Positions 7,997 through 15,631 of a stretch of DNA of 64,000 bases are shown here, piece after piece. The notes beneath the pieces were generated by a model. The model was not told the DNA's origin. It searched no databases and saw only the letters and a list, made by a program, of their open reading frames with translations. Made by a program: the position numbers and the translations under genes. Where the stretch lies: the NCBI RefSeq assembly GCF_900156105.1, contig NZ_FTMS01000009.1:88549-152548 (forward strand), read 5' to 3'. Position 1 is the first letter of the stretch, and each line of letters opens with the position of its first letter. This stretch comes from Alkalispirochaeta americana. GTDB taxonomy: Bacteria > Spirochaetota > Spirochaetia > DSM-27196 > Alkalispirochaetaceae.

Positions 7997-9325
7997 ATGG
8001 GAAAACCTTTTTCCGAGTCTTCTGAACCTCCCGAGGAATCCTCCGGTCTCACGAGGATTTCCGCTGACCGGGCGGGGCTTTCCAATGATCAGGATCTCTC
8101 GCCTCGCCCCTGCCTGCGTCGCGGCCGCAAGGCCCTGGTTACGTCTCCTCTGCCCAGCACCTTTTCCATGGCACGGTACCGCTTTTCGCCCTATCAGGGT
8201 TGCAGTCATGGATGCATCTACTGCGACGGTCGCGCCGAACGATATCACGTGGAGGGCGACTTTTCCCGGGATATCATTGTGAAGGAGAACACCCCCGATC
8301 TTCTTGAGAAAGAGCTGCCACGGCTACGGGAAAAGGGAATCATCTCCATAGGAAGCGGAATCACCGACTGCTACCAGCCCTTGGAGAAAGAACTCCTCCT
8401 GACCAGGCGGTGTGCTGACCTTCTGGGCTATTACCGGTTTCCCGTGATGATCATGACAAAATCAACTCTGATAGAGCGGGATATAGACCTCTGGAAAAAG
8501 CTGAATGAGGAAGCAGGCTTTTTGCTGCTCATGACGATCACTACCCTGAACGACGGGACAGCAGCTATCCTCGAGCCAGGGGCGCCCTCCTCTACCCAGC
8601 GCCTCAAAACCCTGGAACGATTCTCCCGGGCCGGTTTTGCCACGGGCGTTCTTGCCATGCCCCTTCTGCCGGAACTGACCGACTCATCCCGGGCCCTGGG
8701 GGCCCTTGCCCGAACCGTGGGGGACACCGGCGCCCAATGCCTCATTCCGGGAGGACTCACCCTGCGCCCGGGGCGACAGAAAGATTTTTTCCTCTCCAGA
8801 CTGTCCCCCCTGACTAACCTGTCCCCCCTGACTAACCCGGACAACCCGGTCGATCCGAATGGTCCAGGCAAGTCGGCCATCAGAAGCCCCCTGGACCTGC
8901 AGGAGCTCTACCACGATCTCTACGGCAGGAATTCTCCGGCAGGAACAGTCAAAACCTCCTACGGGAACGATCTCTTCCAGCGCTTTCGCAGGGTCGCCCG
9001 GGAATACCGCCTTCCCCCGTTTATTCCTCACCGTATCTACCGACAGTATGTAACCCGGGCCGACGAAATCTATCTGGTCCTCCACCAGATGCTCCAGTGG
9101 TATCAGCAGGAGGGGGTTTCCACACAGCGCCTGGACCGGGCAATCACGGCCTACCAGAACTGGCTGAAAACTGAAAGACGATCTTCCTCCTTTGATGGAG
9201 ACCAGGCGATCAGCGATGCGCTCCGGGAAGATCGTTTAAGCCAGATCCTGGAAAATCCCCGGCTTGTTCACTTCCTTCACCGGCTCCTGGAGGAAGACCG
9301 AGCCTTTGAACCCTGGCTTGATTAA
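7997..9325 (+). CDS. Radical SAM protein, spore photoproduct lyase-like (Rv2578c type)
   Basis: Iron-sulphur enzyme using S-adenosylmethionine. The 442-residue protein has the cluster motif C-x3-C-x2-C in YQGCSHGCIYCDGR near residues 65-76, then SIGSGITDCYQPLEK, characteristic of the SPL-family proteins of unknown function. It is not a clear spore photoproduct lyase and no sporulation genes are present. An 18-bp tandem duplication (8801-8836) inserts a repeated LSPLTN in the middle. The GTG/ATG start at 7997 is kept because sequence upstream of the motif (ALVTSPLPSTF) is typical of the family, but its ribosome site is weak. Confidence 0.85.
   Translation: MGKPFSESSEPPEESSGLTRISADRAGLSNDQDLSPRPCLRRGRKALVTSPLPSTFSMARYRFSPYQGCSHGCIYCDGRAERYHVEGDFSRDIIVKENTPDLLEKELPRLREKGIISIGSGITDCYQPLEKELLLTRRCADLLGYYRFPVMIMTKSTLIERDIDLWKKLNEEAGFLLLMTITTLNDGTAAILEPGAPSSTQRLKTLERFSRAGFATGVLAMPLLPELTDSSRALGALARTVGDTGAQCLIPGGLTLRPGRQKDFFLSRLSPLTNLSPLTNPDNPVDPNGPGKSAIRSPLDLQELYHDLYGRNSPAGTVKTSYGNDLFQRFRRVAREYRLPPFIPHRIYRQYVTRADEIYLVLHQMLQWYQQEGVSTQRLDRAITAYQNWLKTERRSSSFDGDQAISDALREDRLSQILENPRLVHFLHRLLEEDRAFEPWLD
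8801..8836 (+). repeat. 18-bp in-frame tandem duplication
   Basis: CTGTCCCCCCTGACTAAC occurs twice without a gap inside the radical SAM gene and encodes a duplicated LSPLTN block. Confidence 0.9.
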
Positions 9326-9392
9326 AATCTCCAAAAACCACCTCATTTATCTCAAGAAAATCCGTGAAAAGCTTTTCTGCTTGTGTTTGATG

Positions 9393-9401
9393 TGGTATAG
9401 T
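9393..9401 (+). promoter_or_regulatory. Extended -10 promoter of the 5'-nucleotidase gene
   Basis: TGGTATAGT, an extended -10 element, lies 31 bases before the ATG; no good -35 box is seen at 16-18 bases. Confidence 0.5.
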
Positions 9402-9432
9402 GGGATTTCTATTCCACTCAGGAGGTGAATAT

Positions 9433-10977
9433 ATGATACGACGACAGACGATTGTAGCCCAGCTACTCACTCTTGGCCTTGTGCTGGCCACGGCTTTCTC
9501 CCTGGCAATGTGCGGAACAGCACCAGAACCCCGAGAACCCGCAAGCGGATCCTTTACCATTCTGCACACCAACGACATGCACGGCCGCATTGAGGAAGGC
9601 CGGTTTGACGGCATGGGCACGGACCGCCTGGCTGCGCTCATAGAAGCCCAGCGACAGGAAAAAGGAGCCGTCCTGCTTCTTGATGCCGGCGATACCGTTC
9701 ACGGCCTTCCCATAACCAACATTGAACGCGGAGCAAGCATGGTAGAGGTTATGAACCTTATCGGCTACGACGCCATGGTAGCGGGAAACCACGAGTTCAA
9801 CTACGGCCAGGACCGTCTTCTGGAACTGGCTGAACTGGCAGAGTTTCCGATCCTGGCAGCAAACGTCACCGTCGAAGCCGACGGATCATCGCTCCTGCCG
9901 GAATACGTGATCAAGGAATCGGGCGGAGTCACCGTGGCGATCTTTGGCCTGGCTACACCGGAAACGCTCTGGAAAAGCCATCCCGGCGGCACCCAGGGGC
10001 TTGCCTTCGGCCATCCCATCGAGGCATCGCAGCGAATGGTGGATCATCTCCAGGGCCGTGCCGACGTGATCGTTGCCTTGGCTCACCTGGGGTTCGAGGG
10101 CGACTACGACAGCCGACTCGTGGCCGAGGCTGTGCCGGGAATCGATATCATCGTGGACGGCCATTCCCATACCCTCCTCCCCGAGGGATACCGCGTGGGC
10201 AATACCCTGATCGTCCAGACCGAGGAATACAACAAAAACCTGGGCGTGGTTGATATCGTGGTAGAAGACGGTGTTGTGGTGAGCGCCACCGCCTCGCTGA
10301 TCACCAAAGAAGAGGCCCAGAACGTGGAACCTCATCCCGGGGTTGTGGCCCTGATTGAGACAATCAAGGAGCGCCAGGGCGACATTCTGAACGAGATTGT
10401 GGGAGAGACAGCGGTCTTTCTGGACGGCGAACGCGAAAGCGTGCGGGTTCGGGAAACGGCTTTTGCAAACCTGGTGATAGACTCCATGAGAGACGTGGCC
10501 GACTCCGATCTTGCTTTCAGCAACGGCGGGGGAATCCGGGCATCGATCCCTGTGGGAGAGATCACCCGTGGTCAGACAATCCAGGTCATGCCGTTTGGCA
10601 ACCAGGTTGTATCGGTGGAGCTCACGGGAGCGCAGGTACTCGAGGTTATCGAAATTGGTGTAGCAGCCTACCCCGAAGCAGCCGGCGCTTTCATGCACTG
10701 GTCGGGCCTGACCTTCTCCTATGATCCTTCCCGGCCCGCCGGAGAGCGTGTTGATCCTGCCGATGTCCGTGTGAACGGCAATTCTCTGGACCTCGCCGCA
10801 ACCTACAGCGTTGCCACCAACGATTTCCTCCACGCCGGAGGTGATGGTCTGGATATGTTGCCCGAGCTCGATTACTCGACCTTTGGAAGCATGGATGAGG
10901 TCTTTGCCAATTACATCGGTGAGCGGAGCCCCGTGGCCCCCGAAATCGAAGGCCGCATCACCGTGATCGGTGAATAA
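9433..10977 (+). CDS. 5'-nucleotidase/2',3'-cyclic phosphodiesterase, UshA family lipoprotein
   Basis: Periplasmic or surface-anchored enzyme that dephosphorylates nucleotides for salvage. The 514-residue protein starts with an export signal ending in LAMC at residues 31-34, a plausible spirochaetal lipobox. The metallophosphatase domain has LHTNDMHGR, DAGDTVHG, GNHEFNYG and DGHSHT; the C-terminal substrate domain has NGGGIRASIPVG, MPFGNQVV and HAGGDGLD. The start at 9433 has AGGAGGT seven to eight bases upstream. Single gene, convergent with the MerR regulator and closed by a strong hairpin. Confidence 0.95.
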   Translation: MIRRQTIVAQLLTLGLVLATAFSLAMCGTAPEPREPASGSFTILHTNDMHGRIEEGRFDGMGTDRLAALIEAQRQEKGAVLLLDAGDTVHGLPITNIERGASMVEVMNLIGYDAMVAGNHEFNYGQDRLLELAELAEFPILAANVTVEADGSSLLPEYVIKESGGVTVAIFGLATPETLWKSHPGGTQGLAFGHPIEASQRMVDHLQGRADVIVALAHLGFEGDYDSRLVAEAVPGIDIIVDGHSHTLLPEGYRVGNTLIVQTEEYNKNLGVVDIVVEDGVVVSATASLITKEEAQNVEPHPGVVALIETIKERQGDILNEIVGETAVFLDGERESVRVRETAFANLVIDSMRDVADSDLAFSNGGGIRASIPVGEITRGQTIQVMPFGNQVVSVELTGAQVLEVIEIGVAAYPEAAGAFMHWSGLTFSYDPSRPAGERVDPADVRVNGNSLDLAATYSVATNDFLHAGGDGLDMLPELDYSTFGSMDEVFANYIGERSPVAPEIEGRITVIGE

Positions 10978-11008
10978 CGCTACTCCCGGGGCACCCTAAA
11001 GGTGCCCT

Positions 11009-11033
11009 GCCGGGGGCTGTCCTGGCCCCCGGC
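11009..11033. terminator. Bidirectional terminator hairpin
   Basis: Perfect 9-bp stem GCCGGGGGC (11009-11017) / GCCCCCGGC (11025-11033) followed by TTATTTCTCT on the plus strand, between the convergent nucleotidase and MerR genes. A second small stem, GGGCACC/GGTGCCC, lies just before it. Confidence 0.75.
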
Positions 11034-11846
11034 TTATTTCTCTCTGACAGGGATCTGGATCTCGGTGATAAACTCTTCCTCGCGAGATGTGCCGTGGATA
11101 TCCAGTCGGTAGATCTCCAGCGCGCTCCCCCCAATCTCCAGATCGCGATCCCCCATGAACTTCAGAATCCTCTCGAAACAGTCCGGGCTTTTCCGGTAGC
11201 TTCCCCTGTATACCAGGATTGCATAGGTGCCGCCGGGAATCGTCCCGGCCCGAGGGAAATCCCGGGAATCGACAAAGAAAAATGCCTTTTGATACCGTGT
11301 ATAGACACCCTGCCGAAGCCCCTCCTCGGGGACAACCACGCCCATATCATTATTTGCAAAGAGAAACAGGGTTTCATCATCCTGACCCTGGAGTGTCCGA
11401 AAGGCCAGGTCGACCTCCTGATCGGTGGAGAGGGTGTCTTCCAGAAAGAGCACGGGCCGATCGGGAAGCTCCTGAAGGGAGATCTCTTCACGCACCGCCT
11501 CGGTTGAAAAACGCTCCAGGACCTGAATTCTCTCGGAGAGGCGGTCCCGCAGTGCCGCCAGGGGCATGATTTCCCGCTCGATCAGGTCGAGCTCCTGCCG
11601 CATCAGATCAATCGTTGTTCCAATAGAACGCTTCTGGAGATAGCCTTTTATCTGATCAACTGAAAAGTCAAGTTTGCGAAGATCCTTGATGATATTGAGG
11701 CGCCAGATATCATCGAGGGTGTAGACCCTGTAGCCGTTCTCCCTCCTCTTTGGAGAGATCAAGCCCTTTCGCTCGTAGTAGCGCAACGAGTCGGGGCCGA
11801 TTCGGTAAAGCGCACAGATCTCGCCAATCCGGTATTCTTTTTTCAT
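11034..11846 (-). CDS. MerR-family transcriptional activator with GyrI/BmrR-like effector domain
   Basis: DNA-bending regulator, probably multidrug-responsive. The 270-residue protein has the MerR winged helix at residues 1-70 (YRIGEICALYRIGPDSLRYY, GLISPKRRENGYRVY), a dimerisation helix to about 120, and a C-terminal domain of about 150 residues resembling the BmrR/GyrI ligand pocket. The ATG at 11846 opens the conserved domain; the frame extends to 11942, but that would include the operator. It is divergent from the MATE exporter, and a MerR-type promoter lies between them, so it most likely activates the exporter when it binds a drug. Confidence 0.92.
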   Translation of the reverse strand: MKKEYRIGEICALYRIGPDSLRYYERKGLISPKRRENGYRVYTLDDIWRLNIIKDLRKLDFSVDQIKGYLQKRSIGTTIDLMRQELDLIEREIMPLAALRDRLSERIQVLERFSTEAVREEISLQELPDRPVLFLEDTLSTDQEVDLAFRTLQGQDDETLFLFANNDMGVVVPEEGLRQGVYTRYQKAFFFVDSRDFPRAGTIPGGTYAILVYRGSYRKSPDCFERILKFMGDRDLEIGGSALEIYRLDIHGTSREEEFITEIQIPVREK

Positions 11847-11863
11847 TTTTTGTCCAGCCTTCC

Positions 11864-11894
11864 TTGACCTTGGCATTGTACCAAGGTTTAGAGT
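11864..11894 (+). promoter_or_regulatory. MerR-type 19-bp-spacer promoter with operator dyad
   Basis: TTGACC (11864-11869) and TAGAGT (11889-11894) are 19 bases apart, the overlong spacing that MerR proteins correct. A perfect dyad ACCTTGG (11867-11873) / CCAAGGT (11881-11887) fills the spacer. The promoter points at the MATE gene. Confidence 0.88.
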
Positions 11895-11957
11895 CCTTCT
11901 CAAGGTTGTTTTTCCCGGCAAGACCGGGCAAAACTCGCACATTTCAGGAGTATTGGT

Positions 11958-13349
11958 ATGCGTAACGTTTTTTCATCTCTTTCGCCGGTAACCCGGCAAT
12001 TTTTACGATACTTGGTGCCGTCGGTGAGCGCCATGTGGTTTTTCTCTATTTATACAATGATCGACGGAATCTTTGTGGGCCGCGGTGTGGGGCCCCTGGC
12101 ACTGGCAGCAGTAAATACCGCCATGCCCTATATCAACACCATCTTTGCTGTGTCACTCCTGGCTGCAGTGGGGTCCTCTACAATGATCACCTTTGCCATG
12201 GGCCGAGAAGAATGGGATCGGTGCAACCACTACTTCACCCTGAACGTGGTGGTTCTCACCGTCCTGGGCGTGGTCATCACGGGCCTCTCGCTCCTGTTCC
12301 TGAATGAGATCGCCCTCTTTCTGGGGGCAACCCCCGAGACGATGCAGGATGTGAAGGACTATCTCAGGATAATCATCATCTTCAGCACCTTCTTCATGGT
12401 GGCCTACTCCCTGGAGGTCCTGGTGAAGGCTGATGGCTTTCCTGTCTATTCCACAGTCTTCGTGGTGGTGGCAGCGGTGACAAACATCGTCCTGGACTAC
12501 TTCCTGGTCATTCTCTTTCCCCTTGGAGTACGGGGGGCGGCCATAGCAACCGGCATGTCCCAAGCCGTGGCCTGCGTGGGCTGCCTGGTGCATTTTCTCG
12601 GGAGAAAATCGAATCTTAAGCTTGTACGACCCCGCTGGGACTGGCACGCCCTCAAAAGGATGTTCGTCATAGGATTCCCCGAGGCCCTGACAGAACTCTC
12701 GGCAGCGTTCTGTATATTTTTCTTCAACTTGACGATCGTGAGAACCCTGGGGGCCTACGGCCTTGCCGCCTTTGGTGTCATCATGTACCTGAACAACCTG
12801 GTTCTCATGACGATGATCGGAATCAATCAGGGAATGCAGCCTCTGGTAAGCTATTACAACGGCCGGCAGGAACCCTGGAACTTTCGCAGGATTCTCTCCC
12901 TGGGGAATCGTACTGCGGTATTCTTTTCCCTGGCCTTTCTGGCTATAGCCCAACTGGCGCCGGGATTTCTGGTGGCACTCTTTCTTGACCCCCGGAACAG
13001 CGAGGTCTTTGCTCTTTCTCTACGGGGACTCAGGATGTTCAGTCTGGGGTTTCTCCTCTGCGGGTTTAACGTAATCCTGGCAGGATACTTTACCGCTCTT
13101 AAAGAGACGCTGCGGGCCACGGTGATCTGTCTGCTTCGGGGATATCTGTTGATAGCACTGGTGCTTCTGGCTCTCCCGCCCCTCCTGGGCGAGCCCGGCA
13201 TCTGGATGGCTCCTGTGGTCTACGAGGCCATCACCCTTGTGGCCGCGCTTGGCCTGTATGCCCAATACGCCAGAGCTCACCACAGGGAAAAGCCCGCTAG
13301 AGGCCCTGCCAGGCCTGCTCCAAGAGGCACTCCAGCTCTTGAACATTAA
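11958..13349 (+). CDS. MATE-family multidrug exporter
   Basis: Inner-membrane antiporter expelling cationic drugs using Na+ or H+. The 463-residue product is hydrophobic throughout with about 12 membrane segments; the N-terminal YTMIDGIFVGRGVGPLALAAVN and the repeated second half (GFPEALTELSAAF, GINQGMQPLVSYYNG) are typical of the MepA-like branch. AGGAG sits seven bases before the ATG. Its 3' end overlaps that of the convergent alcohol dehydrogenase by 53 bases. Transcription is expected from the MerR-type promoter directly upstream. Confidence 0.93.
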   Translation: MRNVFSSLSPVTRQFLRYLVPSVSAMWFFSIYTMIDGIFVGRGVGPLALAAVNTAMPYINTIFAVSLLAAVGSSTMITFAMGREEWDRCNHYFTLNVVVLTVLGVVITGLSLLFLNEIALFLGATPETMQDVKDYLRIIIIFSTFFMVAYSLEVLVKADGFPVYSTVFVVVAAVTNIVLDYFLVILFPLGVRGAAIATGMSQAVACVGCLVHFLGRKSNLKLVRPRWDWHALKRMFVIGFPEALTELSAAFCIFFFNLTIVRTLGAYGLAAFGVIMYLNNLVLMTMIGINQGMQPLVSYYNGRQEPWNFRRILSLGNRTAVFFSLAFLAIAQLAPGFLVALFLDPRNSEVFALSLRGLRMFSLGFLLCGFNVILAGYFTALKETLRATVICLLRGYLLIALVLLALPPLLGEPGIWMAPVVYEAITLVAALGLYAQYARAHHREKPARGPARPAPRGTPALEH

Positions 13350-14454
13350 CGGGCCGGGGGTTTGTGGTGGTACAGACATCCTCCATCGCCTTGGCTGCCA
13401 GCACGGGAAGGGCCTGACGAAAGGCATCCTCCTGGATGCCCAGGGCCGCAAAGGAAGGAGGAATTTTCAGGGCCTGGTTGAAGCGCTGCACCAGCGTCAC
13501 CAGCGCCCGCAGCCGTTCGGCAGATGTTGGCAGATCGAGGCGGAAGAGATGTGTCAGGCGATCATATTTGTGCCCGAACTCCTCTTCCCGGCCGTCGAGA
13601 GCTCCCGAGTTGAAGGCGATCACCAGGGGCAGAAGGATCGCGTTGGTCCGGCCGTGGCTGATCTTGAAGCGCCCCCCCACAGCGTGGGCCAGGCTGTGAT
13701 TGATCCCCAGACCAGCGTTGGTAAAGGCGATACCCGCCAGACAGGAGGCTTCGTGCATGAACTGCCGAGCCTCACGGCACTGGCCGTCCCGGAAGGCCTG
13801 CTGGAGGTTATGAAAGGCGATCTCCAGGGCCTGCTGCGCCAGGATGTCGCTAAAGGTACTGGCTTCGGTTGAAACGTAGGCTTCGAAGGCGTGGGTTATC
13901 ACATCAACGCCGGTGTCGGCCGTGACGGCAGGAGGAACGCTCATGGTAAATCGGGCATCCAGGATCGCCACATCGGGCACCATCAGAGGATCAGTCAGGG
14001 CAATTTTGGTCTGTCTTGCCGTGTCTGTGACAACCGAAAAGGAGGTTACCTCCGATCCCGTTCCACTGGTTGTGGGGATGGCCACAAAATGGGGTTTGAA
14101 GATCTCCGTCTTGTGCAGGAGCCGTTCCTTGGTTTTGATGCAGAAATACATGATTGCCTTGGCAGCATCGATCACTGATCCGCCACCCACGGCGATCACA
14201 GCATCAGGCTTGGTCTCGATAATATGGGAAAGACCGGTCTGAACCGTTTCGAGGCTCGGATCTGCCTCGACCGAATCAAAGACCCGGTATGAGATACCTT
14301 CTTCGTCAAGCAGAGTTGTTACCAGCTCCGTGATCCCCAGGGAAACCATGGTAGCGTCGGTGACTACACAGACTGTATCGGCTTTCAGGTCTCGAAGGTA
14401 GTTCAGGCTCTCCGAACCCGACAGAATTTTTGTTCCCAAGGTAAAGGTAGTCAT
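13297..14454 (-). CDS. Iron-containing (group III) alcohol dehydrogenase
   Basis: NAD(P)-dependent alcohol/aldehyde oxidoreductase, cytoplasmic. The 385-residue protein has the cofactor loop AVGGGSVIDAAKA near residue 97, TTSGTGSEVTSF, and metal-site segments TGVDVITHAFEAY and GLGINHSLAHAVGG that contain the Asp and His ligands. AGGAGG precedes the ATG. The substrate cannot be read from sequence; the protein resembles fermentative butanol/propanol dehydrogenases. Single gene by position. Confidence 0.93.
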   Translation of the reverse strand: MTTFTLGTKILSGSESLNYLRDLKADTVCVVTDATMVSLGITELVTTLLDEEGISYRVFDSVEADPSLETVQTGLSHIIETKPDAVIAVGGGSVIDAAKAIMYFCIKTKERLLHKTEIFKPHFVAIPTTSGTGSEVTSFSVVTDTARQTKIALTDPLMVPDVAILDARFTMSVPPAVTADTGVDVITHAFEAYVSTEASTFSDILAQQALEIAFHNLQQAFRDGQCREARQFMHEASCLAGIAFTNAGLGINHSLAHAVGGRFKISHGRTNAILLPLVIAFNSGALDGREEEFGHKYDRLTHLFRLDLPTSAERLRALVTLVQRFNQALKIPPSFAALGIQEDAFRQALPVLAAKAMEDVCTTTNPRPVNVQELECLLEQAWQGL

Positions 14455-14701
14455 GGCCCCTCCTGACGAAGTTCAATGAGGCGTTTCCTGGATTGTTCCG
14501 CACTCCAGCATATACCAGAATCGCTGAATTTCTCCGAATGCCCAGTTTTGATTATCGCATCACCCCTTCCCTCAGGCAAGACCTTCCATCCACGATCTTT
14601 CATGCAGGAAAAATCGCGGATCTTACAATGTTACAATGATTGAGCACTGATAATACGCCCCCTCCTTCACCCGGGAGAAGGCCTGATCAGGATCAGAAAA
14701 A

Positions 14702-15598
14702 ATGCTATTCTTGCGGGCCATGATCACCGAAGAAATCAGCCGCCTCCTGGAGATCGATCCGCTCCAGGCCTTGCCGATCCGGGGGTTTTTTGCAACCAGG
14801 CCGATCAGGCATGTCCTTCGCCAGGGGAACTCCCTGGTTCTTTTCGGCAAAAGCGACTATCTCTGGGGATACCTCTATTCTGCGGAGCCTGCAGTTTCCA
14901 CGCCTTGGTCAGTCTCGCCGGGTGCAACCACTACCCCGGCAACGGCCCTTCCCGAAACACACCAGAAGGCCGGAAAAGAAGAACTGACGGAACTTCTCCG
15001 GGAGTGTCGGAGGATAACACCCTATTTTGCAAATGTGCAGCCCTGGATGGCGAACGTTCTTGCAGCTTCAGGATCCTTTGAATGGAAAATGGACACCCGG
15101 AGACTCTATTTCCCCTTCTCCTCTCGGGAACCGGCCTCTGGAGACATCGTTCATCAGAGCGATCCCTGGAAGACAGGATCCTGGCAGGGAGAAGATCCCT
15201 CCGGCCTGACGGGGCTGCTCCCCTCGATAGATCCCGGGAAAGCCCGGTTTATCCAGGACAACTCCGATTATAAGGAGTACACCTCGACGGAATATATCCA
15301 GGAGCGGCTTGAAGAAGATATTTCGTCGGGGATACTCCGGCAGGGCGAACTGGTCGCCTGGGGACTCACCCACGATGACCGATCCCTGGGATTTCTTCAC
15401 GTTCTTTCATCCTGCCGCCGCCAGGGTCTGGCCGAAGGGGTTCTGCGAGACCTGGTACGAAAACGGTGTGCTCGGGGAGAGACTCCCTTCCTGAATGTGG
15501 AGCCCCGGAACCAGGCATCCATGAAGCTGGTGGAAAAAATCGGGTTTCTTCCGGACCGGACCGTCTCGTGGGTGAAGATGAATCCCCCCTGGGAGTGA
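14702..15598 (+). CDS. GNAT-family N-acetyltransferase
   Basis: Predicted acetyl-CoA-dependent acetyltransferase of 298 residues with unknown substrate. The C-terminal third has the acetyl-CoA loop SSCRRQGLAEGVLRDLV and FLNVEPRNQASMKLVEKIGF, the classic end of the fold. The N-terminal 150 residues (MITEEISRLLEIDP) look like a second, diverged GNAT-like domain. ATG 14702 is preceded by AGGATCAG; ATG 14720 is an alternative. The 247 bases before it, up to the alcohol dehydrogenase start, hold no gene I can support. Confidence 0.85.
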   Translation: MLFLRAMITEEISRLLEIDPLQALPIRGFFATRPIRHVLRQGNSLVLFGKSDYLWGYLYSAEPAVSTPWSVSPGATTTPATALPETHQKAGKEELTELLRECRRITPYFANVQPWMANVLAASGSFEWKMDTRRLYFPFSSREPASGDIVHQSDPWKTGSWQGEDPSGLTGLLPSIDPGKARFIQDNSDYKEYTSTEYIQERLEEDISSGILRQGELVAWGLTHDDRSLGFLHVLSSCRRQGLAEGVLRDLVRKRCARGETPFLNVEPRNQASMKLVEKIGFLPDRTVSWVKMNPPWE

Positions 15599-15631
15599 TG
15601 CGCTCCCAGCCGGAACTTTCATGGAAAACCT

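Noticed and set aside
7997..9325. True spore photoproduct lyase
   Set aside because: The protein matches the broader SPL-like radical SAM group; no sporulation genes are nearby and the family-specific cysteine of the lyase could not be confirmed.
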